Shown: piece by piece, positions 29,124 to 41,500 of the stretch
Position numbering within the stretch: the stretch's first letter is position 1
How the letters are laid out: every line of letters begins with the position of its first letter
Source: Closterium sp. NIES-65
Lineage: Eukaryota > Streptophyta > Zygnematophyceae > Desmidiales > Closteriaceae
DNA: 64,000 nt
Reading direction: 5' to 3'
NCBI GenBank assembly: GCA_948144175.1
Contig: CANXME010002657.1
Span: 99,921 to 163,920, forward strand
Position numbers and translations under genes: made by a program
The notes under the pieces: generated by a model
Told to the model about the DNA's origin: nothing
Databases searched by the model: none
Seen by the model: the letters and a program-made list of their open reading frames with translations, nothing else

Positions 29124-30810
29124 TAACAGCCCCACTCACTGATTTACTGCGTAAGGGGGTCGCTTTTACGTGGGGGGAGAAAGAGCATGCTGCCTTCTCT
29201 GCCCTGAAAAACGTTCTCTGTTCACCACCCGTTCTACGCATCGCTGATCCCCACCGCCCTTTCGAAGTGGTTACCGACGCAAGTGACATCGCCATCGGAG
29301 CTGTACTGTTACAGGACTTCGGCGACGGCCTCCAACCCATCGCCTACGAATCACGCAAACTACATCCGCCTGAGCGAAATTACCCGATACACGACCGCGA
29401 AATGCTCGCGATCGTGCACGCATTCAAAGTGTGGGGCTGCTACTTGACCGGCGCAGACGTGACAGTACGGACGCATTCAGAACCGACCGCATCTGGGTAC
29501 CGGGATACACGCTACTGCGGGAACTACTGTTACAGGAAGCACACGACGGAGTTACCTCGGGACATTTCGGGGTAGAGAAAACACGGCAGCAGCTGCAGCG
29601 GTACTACTACTGGCCAGAAATGTTGACCGATGTGCAACGACACGTGGCATCGTGTCCCACTTGCCAGCTCATGAAGTCAAGCAGGAAGCGACCAGCGGGG
29701 CAATTACAACCCATCCCGCCTCCAGAGCGTGCTTGGCAGCAGGTGACGATGGACTTCGTCACGGGGTTACCAGCTGGGGCGAGTGGGAATGACGCGATCC
29801 TGGTCGTCGTCGATCGACTAACGAAAATGACTCATTTCGCAGCATGCAGGAAATCCATCACAGCCGAAGAAACCGCCCGACTCTTCATCTCCACCGTCGT
29901 ACGACTGCACGGGATACCCGCGTCGATCATCAGCGACAGGGACACGAAATTTACCAGCAACTTCTGGCGGAACCTGTGGCAGCAGTTCGGCACGCGCTTA
30001 CAGTTCAGTTCATCCTATCACCCCGAAACCGACGGACAGACGGAACGGACAAATCAGACCATGGAGCAGCTGATTCGAGCCACGTGCGACGATCCGAATA
30101 CGTGGGAACAGCAGCTGCCACTCATCGAGTTCGCATACAATAACGCGCCATTGGCCACGACGCAACAGTCGCCGTTTTACTTGAATTACGGACATGACCC
30201 AACAGTACCCATGACACCGAATCCCGACAACCCCGTCCCACGAGCACAACAGTTCGCCGAGATTCTGCAAGCAGCACGGACCAGGGCAGCAGAAGCAATA
30301 AAAAAATCAAACATCATCGCTAAACGCAACGCCGATCGCCATCGCAGACCCGTCACTTATCAGCCCGACGACCTCGTTTTACTCGACACTCAGAACCTCC
30401 GCCTGCCCATCACTCCAAAACTCCGCCCTCGATACTGTGGGCCATTTCGAATCAGTCACATGGTTACGCCAGTCACCGCGCACCTCCTCTTCCCTGCTGA
30501 CTAGTACGTCAGCCCCTCGTTCCACGTCAGCCTACTTCGCCCTTACGTGCCATCCACTAGCCAACTCCCACGACATCGACCCACCAGCATGACACGACCA
30601 CCAACCGAACCAGTCATCACCCCCGACAAGATCCTGAGCCACAGAGTTCGCGACCCTCGAGGAGCTCGAAAAGTGGAGTTTCTGATCCGCTGGAAAGATC
30701 GTACCCCCACCGAGGACAATTGGGTTCCCCTGGAGAAAGTTGAAAATCACCCCGTCGTCAGAGACTACCTGCGTAGCCGCAATTTCCGAGACATCCACGC
30801 GCTTTCATAA
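29124..30810 (+). pseudogene. gypsy pol, second part: RNase H, integrase, chromodomain (damaged)
   Basis: From 29124 the pol frame gives the end of reverse transcriptase and the N-terminal half of RNase H (FEVVTDASDIAIGAVLLQ, then YPIHDREMLAIVHAFKVW). At ~29470 the sequence jumps, with a frame change, to the integrase N-terminal zinc region (GHFGVEK... SCPTCQ). The second half of RNase H and the linker are therefore deleted. The integrase core shows MDFVTG, SDRDTKF and DGQTERTN. TAG at 30502-30504 interrupts the frame just before the typical FHVSLLRPYV stretch. A chromodomain (HRVRDPRGARKVEFLIRWKD, then DNWVPLEKV) at ~30640-30760 ends with TAA 30808-30810. Chromodomains target integration to particular histone marks in this family. 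Confidence 0.92.
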
Positions 30811-30823
30811 GACGGACCTCCTT

Positions 30824-30837
30824 AGGAGGGGGGGTAG
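30824..30837 (+). promoter_or_regulatory. polypurine tract of the gypsy element
   Basis: AGGAGGGGGGGTAG lies immediately before the 3' LTR start at 30838. Confidence 0.85.
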
Positions 30838-31169
30838 TGTAAGGAAATTCCCCTTTCCTTACTTCGCGTCCCTGCTCAACGCGTACATCACTGTAGCACC
30901 TCAGTCAGCATCGTTACCACTCGCGACCATCGCATCATTCATCATCCCGCCCTTTTCGCACATCGCATCCCGACCTCACGGCTCGGCTGGTAACCCGCGC
31001 TCCGGGCCTACGCTTCGACACTTTCCCAACCTCAGTCCCAGGCTCGTCGCGCGACCATTACCGTTACCACTGTAGTTTCGCTATATAATGTTCGCTCATG
31101 CCTTCGCTCAATTGTATTTTTGTTTCGATAGTGCAATTCTCGTTCGTTCACTCAATTGCACTCGTAACA
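30838..31169 (+). repeat. 3' LTR of the gypsy element (332 bp)
   Basis: Same length as the 5' LTR, about 98.5% identical, followed by the target duplication CCTGC (31170-31174). Confidence 0.95.
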
Positions 31170-31174
31170 CCTGC

Positions 31175-32508
31175 ACATTACAGATGTTCTCAATTAGATT
31201 CTACGTGAAAAACACGCGCGCTGCGGGCCTTTGTGGAAAACTCACAAACCCCGGGCAAAAGGGAACTTATAGTCCCATATAAGAATAATTGCATGAAGAG
31301 AGATTTTCCTTCGCTACTATTCATGTTTTTCTGTCACATACGTACATTCGGACTACGCTGTCTTCAACTTCTCGTCGCACTGTTCGCCGCGTTGATCAGT
31401 GTCGCAGGACAAACAGGCAGAAAAATACAAAAACAAAATATTTTTAAGGCCGAAATGAAAGACAACATTTTTGTTTTACACTGTAAGCGAGATTAATGAG
31501 ATGGCATCGTCGGAGCTCGCGGGGAACCGCGCAGCAGGATTTCGACACAAGAGCGGTCAAGATAAACAGACAAACACAACTGCAAAAAGTAAATAGCGAA
31601 TCAAAACTTCCTTTCGTTTTATTTCCTCTAAATGTTCTGACAGGTTCGATTTGCGTCCTCTGATTGGCTGCGGAACTGATTCATGCAATGATTCAGTCAA
31701 GATGCAAGATTTCCCGCCAAAAACGGGACCGTAGAGGAGGGGATACGCCTAGGAAATGGGACTCTCTTTTTGGAAGGGCCTCTAAGCCAGAACATCTGTA
31801 TTCAAACATGCTCCAACCCTGTTGCTTCGTTCAACCTCCCACCGTCATTCACCAGCCAGAGCGAGTTTAGCTCTGCGACTGCTGAGCCGGTCGCCCTGTT
31901 TCCGGCCTGCGTGGGCCTTCGCAATGCAGCACGCCACAGGGTTGCGATTCGAAGCTAAACTCGCTTTTCAGCTCGCAACCCACGAATGCATCAATAACTC
32001 CATATTCCCGCCACCCGATCGCGTTCCTAGCGCCTCGTACTGGACTATCAGCCGAATGGGGAAGCGTCGGCGGAACTGCTCGCGGAACGCGCAGATGTTC
32101 CGCGCAGATGTTCCGCCCCGGACGGTTGGGGAGCCGAACTTTGTGTATAAACCACCCGCGAGAGCAGCCATGGAAGCATCCTATCCTCAAAATCTGTGGC
32201 AACGCCAGCAACTACTAGTATACAACTCCTTCACCTCCAGCTATACCACAAGCTATAGCACCCGTTTGTATCAGCTGTACCACTGGCAGCATCGAGCATA
32301 GAGCATCGAGCTGTACCTTTGCAACGCCGCGTTTTGCCATCAACTTCAGAGCTTTCAAGAAAGTTTCTTTCCTGACATTGTGCCACTCTCTTTGCGCGTG
32401 ACTCGCCTGACGTGGCAGCGGCGCGCTGCACAAGCGTTACCCCACCTGACGTATTGGAGTCGTCTGACGTGGCAGTTTGACCTCACCTGACGTGGCAGCT
32501 TGACCGCC
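31175..32508. other. upstream region and promoter of the EGF-array gene
   Basis: No coding region is supported. 31860-31872 and 31953-31965 form a 13-bp perfect inverted repeat (AGCGAGTTTAGCT), with a second nested pair GGGTTGCGA/TCGCAACCC. A 13-bp direct repeat CGCGCAGATGTTC stands at about 32092-32117. A TATA-like GTATAAACC is at about 32143-32152. Three CTGACGTGGCAG motifs follow before the ATG at 32509. Confidence 0.5.
32407..32498 (+). promoter_or_regulatory. three CTGACGTGGCAG motifs upstream of the start codon
   Basis: Perfect copies lie at about 32407-32418, 32464-32475 and 32487-32498, and a fourth, degraded one lies at 32446. The core TGACGTGG combines TGACG and ACGTGG, both known plant bZIP-binding cores. 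The last copy ends 10 bp before the ATG, so these may lie in the transcribed leader. Confidence 0.6.
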
Positions 32509-35500
32509 ATGGCCGCCTACCCTGCCGCGCTGCTTCCGCTTCTCGTCCTCGCCATCATCTGCGGTGAGTCGCTTCTCTCTCCTTGTCGTTCCCAAGGAGT
32601 TCTTCGTTCTGTGTGTTTGATTTCACAAGGTCTGATACAGCTCCCCGCTAGACTGTGGGGTTAAAAATCGGGGGTTCTTGACAGGCGCAGCGCAGCACAT
32701 GCCTTTCGACCCTTCGTGAAAGCCAGCAGGTGAGTGAGGATACCTTTAAGGTGCTTCAACAGTCGTTACAACTACGTTTGAGAAGCACGCCATTCTTGCA
32801 CCTTCCTCTCACCCCTCTGCTCCCTCTCACTCCTCTGCTCCCTCTCACCCCTCTGCTCCCTCTCACTCCTCTGCTCCCTCTCACCCCTCTGCTCCCTCTC
32901 ACTCCTCTGCTCCCTCTCACTCCTCTGCTCCCTCTCACCCCTCTGCTCCCTCTCACCCCTCTGCTCCCTCTCACTCCTCTGCTCCCTCTCACCCCTCTGC
33001 TCCCTCTCACTCCTCTGCTCCCTCTCACCCCTCTGCTCCCTCTCACTCCTCTGCTCCCTCTCACCCCTCTGCTCCCTCTCACTCCTCTGCTCCCTCTCTA
33101 TGATGCGAAAGACGCTCAGAGGACACTGCGTCCTGCGTCTGGACGCAGCGTCTGGACGCTAGGACGCAAGACGCGCGTCCAGACGCAGGACGCAGATCGA
33201 AATTTTTTCGGGCTGTCCCGGATTTTTTTTTTTTCGAGATTACGAATTTCAATCTCGCGATTTCGACGCGAGTGTCGAAATCGCGAAATTTTGACCCCCC
33301 ATTGCCCAATTCGACATTGAAAAACAGCCCCCCCCCCAACATTTCATAAGCCCCCATGCAACAATTGAATTCCAAATACCTCTCAACCACTTCACATCTA
33401 GAAAACCCAACCAAGGTGCCTACCACCAAGCCCATTTAGCAATCCAACCAAGTCATTTCTCATTTCACCCACCCAACCAATTCTCTTTCGAAAACCCTAG
33501 AGGTTTTAGCCTACAAGCATAGCTTAGCTCCATTATGGCTTCCTCAAGCAACCCTACGTCATCTAACGCATCTAGGGATGTTCATGCCGAGGACGAGTCT
33601 CCCCTGCAGCGTTTCACTAGTGATGGGGTGGAGAAGAAACCGCAAAAGCCCAATCACCATATTTATAGGCATTTTTGGACATTCGAGGATCCGACGAAAA
33701 AGGGATTGCAGTGCAAGTGCCTTTGGTGCGAGAAATCGTTCGCCTTCAGTAGTAGCCAGTGCACTCAGCATCTCGCCGAATGGAACGACGCGAACGTGCG
33801 GCGCGATGGCGGTGTTGTTTGCGCGAAGGTTCCTAAGAGCATTTCAGACGCCATTCGCGGCGGGAAGGAGACAAAGATTACGGCGCGCAAGGATAAGGAG
33901 AGGGCTTTCGAGGCGGCGCTTACTGCGGTGAGCGGCCATGGCGGAGCGGAACCGAAGGCAAAGAAGGGGCGGATGGAGGATTGGTATGGCGAGGGGGGGG
34001 AGGCGGCGAAGCGTGCTGCCGACGATTCGATTTGCCTCTTCATCACGGGGACGCGCTTGGGGGAGACTATATGCCAGCACCTCCTCTTCCTCAACATGCT
34101 GCGCGCCGTGAACGCCGCCGGAACCGGCTATGTCCCCCCCAAGCGTGGTTACGTTGGAGGCGCCGGGCTGCTGGCGTGCAAGCAGCAGATTGAGAAGGCG
34201 TTGACGCCCATTACGAAGACGTGGAAGGAGACTGGCATGACGATCGCAAGCGATATGATGAGGGACAAGAGCGGGCGTGCGCAGATGAACATCCTCTGCA
34301 TCAACGCCAGTGGAGCGGTTTTCCAGGAGGCGGTCGACTGCAAGGCGGAGACTAAAAGCGGGGAGTTTATCGTGAGCGTCCTGCAGCCGGTCATCGAGAA
34401 GGTTGGACCGGAGCACGTCGTCGCGATTTGCACGGACGGCGGCAGCAACTATGTGTCCGCTGCCAAGCTGTTGCAGAAGAAGTACCCGCACATTGAGTTC
34501 GTTCCCTGCGCCACTCATGTGCTCGATCTGCTGTTGGAGGACTTCGGCAGCATGGCTTGGGCGCAGGAGGTCGTGCCTGCGGCGACCGACATGATTTCGT
34601 TCATTCGCAGCCACACGTGGACGCGTGCCTTCCTGCGCTGTCCCGAGCTGCACGGGGAGGAGAAGTCGCTTCAGCCGCTGCGACCGGCGGGCACGCGCTT
34701 TGGGACGCAGTACATAACGGTGTCTCGTCTGCGTGAGATTCGCCCTCAGCTGACGGCGATGGTGACGCACAAGAATTGGGAGGAGAAGGGGAGGAAGCAG
34801 CTGACTGGGAAAGACTTTGAGGCGTCGGTGTTGGATGTGGAGTGGTGGGCAAAGGTGGATAGAGGGGCGTGCGCAGCTGAAGGCAGGGAAGGGGGACATG
34901 GCGACGTGGTGGAAGATGAATGGCTCGGAGTATGCCGATCTGACAGGCCTTGCAATCCGTGCGGTGTCACAGGCCGTTTCCGCTTCTCCGTGCGAGCGGG
35001 GATGGGCTACGTGGGATGGGGTGCACACGGCGCGCAATAACAGGTTGGGGTCGGAGAAGGTGCGCGACCTGGTGTTCGTGGCGCACAACTGGAAGGCTGT
35101 GCTCGGCCACCACGAGGGTGCAGTTGTTGCAGGGCCAAGTGGGGAAGTGAGGAAGGCGGGGGTAGTGGAGGGGAACATTCCCACCCCTCCCCTCCCCGAG
35201 GGGTACATGTTGGAGGAGGATGGGGAGAGGGAGGTGGACGAGGACGACATGATGGTCGATGAGTACAAGGACCAGGATGAGAAGGATAGCGAGGAGGACG
35301 GGGATGAGTGACTGGTTGCTTGCATGCAGTGCTGTGGTGGTAGTTTAATAGTATGTGTGTTCTTCAGTGATACGATAAACTGTGCATGTGACCTTGGGAC
35401 ATGTGTGTGACAATACGTGACTCACCTTAATCTTGAGATTTGGGGGAAAATTTGATGTTGGGGCCAAGTTTGCCTTGAAAGTGTGGAACGTTCCCCCCCC

Positions 35501-38500
35501 CCCCCCCCCCCCCCCCCCCCTCATCCCATGCCCTATAACAAGTTTTTTTGCCTGCCCGGGGGTTTTTTTTGCCTGCCCGGGACTGCGTCTTTTGGTGCGT
35601 CTTTCTGGTCCTGGTGAAGCGTCCTGCGTCCGGACGCATGCGTCTGGACGCATGCGTCCAGGACGCAGGACGCGTCTTTCGCATCATAGCTCCCTCTCAC
35701 CCCTCTGCTCCCTCTCACTCCTCTGCTCCCTCTCACCCCTCTGCTCCCTCTCACTCCTCTGCTCCCTCTCACCACCTCTGCTCCCTCTCACCACCTCTGC
35801 TCCCTCTTTTCCCTCTCACCGCTCTACCTCCTCCCCCTTCAGCGGTCGCCACGGCTCACATGGCAGCAGGCGAGCGTGCGGATCATCGAAACGCGCGCGT
35901 GCGACTCGATGATGATTGAGGCTGGCTCGGAGTGAGGCTGGGCTCGGAGTGAGGCTGGGCTCGGAGTGAGGCTGGGCTCGGAGTGAGGGCTGGGCTCGGA
36001 GTGAGGGCTGGGCTCGGAGTGAGGCTGGGCTCGGAGTGAGGCTGGGCTCGGAGTGAGGCTGGGCTCGGAGTGAGGCTGGGCTCGGAGTGAGGCTGGGCTC
36101 GGAGTGAGGCTGGCTCGAGTGAGGCTGGGCTCGGAGTGAGGCTGGGCTCGGAGTGAGGCTGGGCTCGGAGTGAGGCTGGGCTCGGAGTGAGGCTGTGGTC
36201 GGAGTGAGGCTGGGCTCGGAGTGAGGCTGGGCTCGGAGTGAGGCTGGGCTCGGAGTGAGGCTGGGCTCGGAGTGAGGCTGGGCTCGGAGTGAGGCTGGGC
36301 TCGGAGTGAGGCTGGGCTCGGAGTGAGGCTGGGCTCGGAGTGAGGCTGGGCTCGGAGTGAGGCTGGGCTCGGAGTGAGGCTGGGCTCGGAGTGAGGCTGG
36401 GCTCGGAGTGAGGCTGGGCTCGGAGTGAGGCTGGGCTCGGAGTGAGGCTGGGCTCGGAGTGAGGCTGGGCTCGGAGTGAGGCTGGGCTCGGGAGTGAGGC
36501 TGGGCTCGGAGTGAGGCTGGGCTCGGAGTGAGGCTGGGCTCGGAGTGAGGCTGGGCTCGGAGTGAGGCTGGGCTCGGAGTGAGGCTGGGCTCGGAGTGAG
36601 GCTGGGCTCGGAGTGAGGCTGGGCTCGGAGTGAGGCTGGGCTCGGAGTGAGGCTGGGCTCGGAGTGAGGCTGGGCTCGGAGTGAGGCTGGGCTCGGAGTG
36701 AGGCTGGGCTCGGAGTGAGGCTGGGCTCGGAGTGAGGCTGGGCTCGGAGTGAGGCTGGGCTCGGAGTGAGGCTGGGCTCGGAGTGAGGCTGGGCTCGGAG
36801 TGAGGCTGGGCTCGGAGTGAGGCTGGGCTCGGAGTGAGGCTGGGCTCGGAGTGAGGCTGGGCTCGGAGTGAGGCTGGGCTCGGAGTGAGGCTGGGCTCGG
36901 AGTGAGGCTGGGCTCGGAGTGAGGCTGGGCTCGGAGTGAGGCTGGGCTCGGAGTGAGGCTGGGCTCGGAGTGAGGCTGGGCTCGGAGTGAGGCTGGGGCT
37001 CGGAGTGAGGCTGGGCTCGGAGTGAGGCTGGGCTCGGAGTGAGGCTGGGCTCGGAGTGAGGCTGGGCTCGGAGTGAGGCTGGGCTCGGAGTGAGGCTGGG
37101 CTCGGAGTGAGGCTGGGCTCGGAGTGAGGCTGGGCTCGGAGTGAGGCTGGGCTCGGAGTGAGGCTGGGCTCGGAGTGAGGCTGGGCTCGGAGTGAGGCTG
37201 GGCTCGGAGTGAGGCTGGGCTCGGAGTGAGGCTGGGCTCGGAGTGAGGCTGGGCTCGGAGTGAGGCTGGGCTCGGAGTGAGGCTGGGCTCGGAGTGAGGC
37301 TGGGCTCGGAGTGAGGCTGGGCTCGGAGTGAGGCTGGGCTCGGAGTGAGGCTGGGCTCACACGGCAGCAAGCGAGGATGCGGCTGCGGCGGCCAGAAGCC
37401 TCAAAAAGCGAAATTACTGCTTTCTCTCACCCGTCTCACCCGTCTCCCCCGTCTCACCCCTCTGCTTCTTCCAGCAATCGCCTCGGCTCACATGGAGGCA
37501 GGTGCTAGCGAGGCTGCGACTGCCTCGGCCAGAACCCTCAAAAGCGGAATTACTTCGGGAATCGGGAATGCGAGCATAGGGGTGGGGGTGGGGGTGGGGG
37601 ATGGCAGCAGCACAGGCGGCGCAGTGGAGGCTCGGGTGCACGTGGCAACGGTGATCGCGGTGCCGGGCGTGAGCGTCCCCGTCAGCTTCGACGCCCTCCG
37701 CTGCTTCAGCCTTCCCCAGGCGGCGCGCAAGGCGGCGGGTGACGTGCAGGTGTGGTGGCACGGGCTCACGGGCGGCGGCACGGGCGGCAGCAGGAGCGGC
37801 AACGGTGGGGGTGCGGCGTGCAAGCAACTTAAGTTCTTCGCGAACCCGGCCTGCAAGGGCAAGGCGCTGGATGAGGTGCTGCAGCTGCAGTCTGCCGGCC
37901 TGCGCAAGTTTTTCCATGTTCCCAGGTGGGTTCTGGGAGCAGTTGAGCGAGTTCCAAACATAACATTTGAATGCGTTCGTGCCTTCTAATCCGATGTGTT
38001 TCTGAAGTCCCTGTTTGCAGCTCCCGATGGGCTTCCGTTTCCTTCTGAGTAAACTCGGGTTGTGCCGTGCTAACACAACTGTCTCATTTAAACGTGTTTC
38101 TGCCGTCCATGCGTGCAGCGCAAAGAAGATTTCCCGATGGGCTTCCGTTTCCTGCAAGTGTGGTGCGTCCCTTGCCTCCTCGTCTTCTTGCCTCTCTGCC
38201 TCCTTTCCTCCTTGCCGCCTTGCCTCATTGCCTCCTTGCCTCCCTGCAGCACACATCTCATTCCTTCCATGGGAAGGAGTTTTTCTCTGGCTGATGGTTT
38301 CGCCAGCCATGCCGTATCTCCGTGCTGCCCACGTGTCTCTCTTACCCCATGCTCGCACAAATCACCTGCCAGCACACCACACATTGCCTGAACCTCCTCG
38401 CTGCATGTGGTCTTACCCCCGTGCTGGTCTTACCTGCCTCGCTGCACACATCTCACGCCACGTGTCTCTGTGCTACCCACACGCCTCTCTTCTCATCCCA

Positions 38501-41500
38501 TGCTGCCAGAAATCACCTGCCAGCACACCACGCGTCCCGCCAACTCCACGTGCATGCCAACAAGTGACAGCAAGGCCGTCACCTGCCCATGCAACCCAGG
38601 CTTTGCTGCAATCAATGGCACTTGCCACGCTGCTCCTAATCCTGCCGTTGATGGCACTGGCCTTGGTAAGACTTCTGATAGCATACCTATGTTTAATCAG
38701 GGGAGTGAGAGTCCAGTACTGATTGCCCTTCTCTATGTTTACAATTCGACCCATGTTTCGTACGCTGCATAGACTTGTGTCCAATCCAGTAATATGATCC
38801 ATTTATTATACACCCTTGGTTGCCAAACCTTCACTAACATTCTGGATCCTTTTGCCTTGCAGACTTGTGTGATGCGGTGAATTGTGGATCTGGCGGCAAT
38901 TGCACGAAGGATGCGAATGGGAAGCCATCGTGTAGTTGCAACACGGGCTTTAAGCCGTCAAATGACTCGCTCTCTTGCATTGGTGAGTTGGGACGTTCAA
39001 AACAGAGCGCGTTTATTGCATTTCAAACCTAATCCTTAAAACTTAGCCTTCCATAGACTCTATTTGCAATAATGACTGAAGTGCGTGCATAGTCAACTCC
39101 ATGACCCTTGAGTGCCAACATTCCCAATATTCTTGTTTCCTTCTACTTGCTTGGTTCCCTTTTTTCGCAGACAACTGTGCTGCGGTGAATTGTGGGCCTG
39201 GTGGCAACTGTACAAAAGATGCCAATGGGAATCCATTCTGTAGTTGCGACGCGGGTTTTAAACTATCTTCTGATGCGCTCTCTTGCATTGGTGAGTAGAA
39301 AGAAAGCAACACAGTGCGCGTGCCTTCGAAAACACAAAGTTCAGCCTCCCCTCATCTCCCCTGAACTCAATACTCTAGCGCAAGTAGACAAACTCGTGCA
39401 TATCCGACTTTGTTACCCTTGATTGTTAAGGTCCGATAATTATTGTTTTTTTTATGTGATAATTTTCTTCCACTTGTGTGGGTTTTGTTTTCCGCAGACA
39501 ATTGTGGTGCGGTGAATTGTGGGCCTGGCGGCAACTGCACGAGGGATGCGGTCGGAAATCCATCTTGTAGTTGCAACACGGGCTTTAAGGCATCTGTTGA
39601 TGGGCTCTCTTGCATTGGTGAGTTCAAGGAGAGCAACACAGGGCGTGTGCTTTGAGCTCCAAACCCAAGTTTTTACATTTGGCCTCCCTTCAAGTCTCTT
39701 TGCACGAGCTATTAATGTGCGTGCATATTCAGCTCCATGACCCTTGATTGTTGATATCTTAGCGTTCTTATCTCATAATGTGATCATTTTCTTCCATTTG
39801 CTTGCGCCCCATTTTCTACAGATAACTGTGCTTCGGTGAAGTGTGGGCCTGGTGGCAACTGCACGAGGGATGCGAATGGGAATCCATCCTGTAGTTGCAA
39901 TACGGGCTTTAAGCCGTCAAATGATTCGCTCTCTTGCATTGGTGAGTTGGAGGAGAGCAAGACAAAACGCATGCCTTGCATTCCAAACCCAGCGCTTACA
40001 ACCTTGTCTCTCTTCCATTCTCTTTGCACGAGCTGCTGATGTGCGTGCATATTCAACTCCCTGACCCTTGATTGTCAATATCTCAACATTTTTTCCTGAG
40101 GTGAAACTTTCCTTCCTCTTGCCTGGGTCTCTATTTTTTGCAGACTTGTGTAACACGGTGAATTGTGGGCCTGGCGGAAACTGCACGAAGGATGTGAGCG
40201 GGAATCCTTTTTGCAATTGCAACACGGGCTTTAAGCCGTCAAATGACTCGCGCTCTTGCGTTGGTAAGTTGGAGGAGAGCAACACATAGCGTGCCTTGCG
40301 TTCCGAACCCAATCTTTTTGAACTTGGGCCTTTCTTCAACTCTCTTTGCACGATTTGCTTTGCATATTCAACACCGTGACCTTGATTGGCAATGTCCCAA
40401 CATTCCAGTTTCTTGAGGTGATGTTTCTTTCCTCTTTCCTGAGTCCCTTTTCCTTGCAGACTTGTGTGATGTGGTGAATTGTGGGCCTGGTGGAAACTGC
40501 ACGAGGGATGCGAACAGGAATCCATTTTGTAGTTGCAACACGGGCTTTAAGCCATCAAATGACTCGCTCTCTTGCATTGGTGAGTTGGATCAACACGAAA
40601 CGTGTGCCTTGAGTTTCAAACACATTCCTCAAATCTTGGCCTCTCCTCAACACAAATTCCTTGCTAGTTCTAGTTTTGAGGCGCCTCAAAACCAGGCCTA
40701 AAAACTTGGACTCCCCTCAACTCAAATTTCTTGCAGATTGTGCGCATCCGACTCTGGGGCCTTTTTTTGAGTTGACTCAAAACCTGATTTTGACTCCAAT
40801 CCTGTTTTTGACTCAAGTTGTTCTTGACTCAAAACCTGTTTTTTCAGTCGACTCAGAAACAGATTGCGTGCATTCGACCTTTAAGGCGATTTATGTCCTT
40901 ATTTCCTTTTCCCCTTCTTCTATCTTATCCTCCCATGCACTCACATCAGACATTGCTTGCGCCGAATTGGTTTGTGAACCGGATGGGGTTTGCGTGATCA
41001 ACACCGATGGCGTTCACTCTTGCGATGGTCTCTACACCCACCCAACCCCACCCATCTGCACTCATTCTCCTCTAGCTCTACTTTTTGTTGCAACTGCCCT
41101 CTTTGTTGCTGGCTCCAGTCATCATTTCTCTACACAGCTGGCTCCAGTCATCATTTCTCTACACAGCTGGCTCTAGTCATCATTTCTCTACACAGCTGGC
41201 TCCAGTCATCATTTCTCTACATAGCTGGCTCCAGTCATCATTTCTCTACACAGCTGGCTCCAGTCATCATTTCTCTACACAGCTGGCTCCAGTCATCATT
41301 TCTCTACACAGCTGGCTCCAGTCATCATTTCTCTACACAGCTGGCTCCAGTCATCATTTCTCTACACAGCTGGCTCCAGTCATCATTTCTCTACATAGCT
41401 GGCTCCAGTCATCATTTCTCTACACAGCTGGCCCATAGTCTGTGCTCAGCTCACCATCTCTTTGCCATGCCCTGTATGCCCCTCTGCTTGCTGTGTTGCT

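Larger units (their letters stand above)
18570..31169 (+). mobile_element. Ty3/gypsy chromovirus-type retrotransposon split by a nested copia
   Basis: 332-bp LTRs lie at 18570-18901 and 30838-31169 and differ at about five positions. The target duplication CCTGC is at 18565-18569 and 31170-31174. The order protease, reverse transcriptase, RNase H, integrase, chromodomain defines a Ty3/gypsy chromovirus. Without the 7,350-bp copia insertion plus duplication it is ~5.25 kb. It is inactive: a stop in gag, a deletion with frameshift in RNase H, a stop before the chromodomain, and the insertion itself. Confidence 0.96.
33098..35689 (+). mobile_element. hAT-superfamily DNA transposon
   Basis: Perfect 18-bp terminal inverted repeats CTATGATGCGAAAGACGC lie at 33098-33115 and 35672-35689. 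The 8-bp duplication CTCCCTCT is at 33090-33097 and 35690-35697. The target is a CT-rich minisatellite, so the duplication alone is weaker evidence than usual, but length, TIRs and transposase agree. Subterminal regions at both ends carry many GGACGCA/TGCGTCC motifs, as expected for hAT transposase binding sites. Length 2,592 bp. Confidence 0.92.

Noticed and set aside
32730..33320. Leu-Pro-Leu-Thr repeat protein (and its minus-strand Arg-Gly-Val-Arg-Gly-Ser counterpart)
   Set aside because: Both are translations of the 18-bp intronic minisatellite.
35816..37370. Long minus-strand ORFs of ~500 codons
   Set aside because: They arise from the 17-bp minisatellite, which leaves all frames open.
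41108..41430. CRISPR array or coding repeat
   Set aside because: No spacers; it sits in an intron between phase-matched exons.
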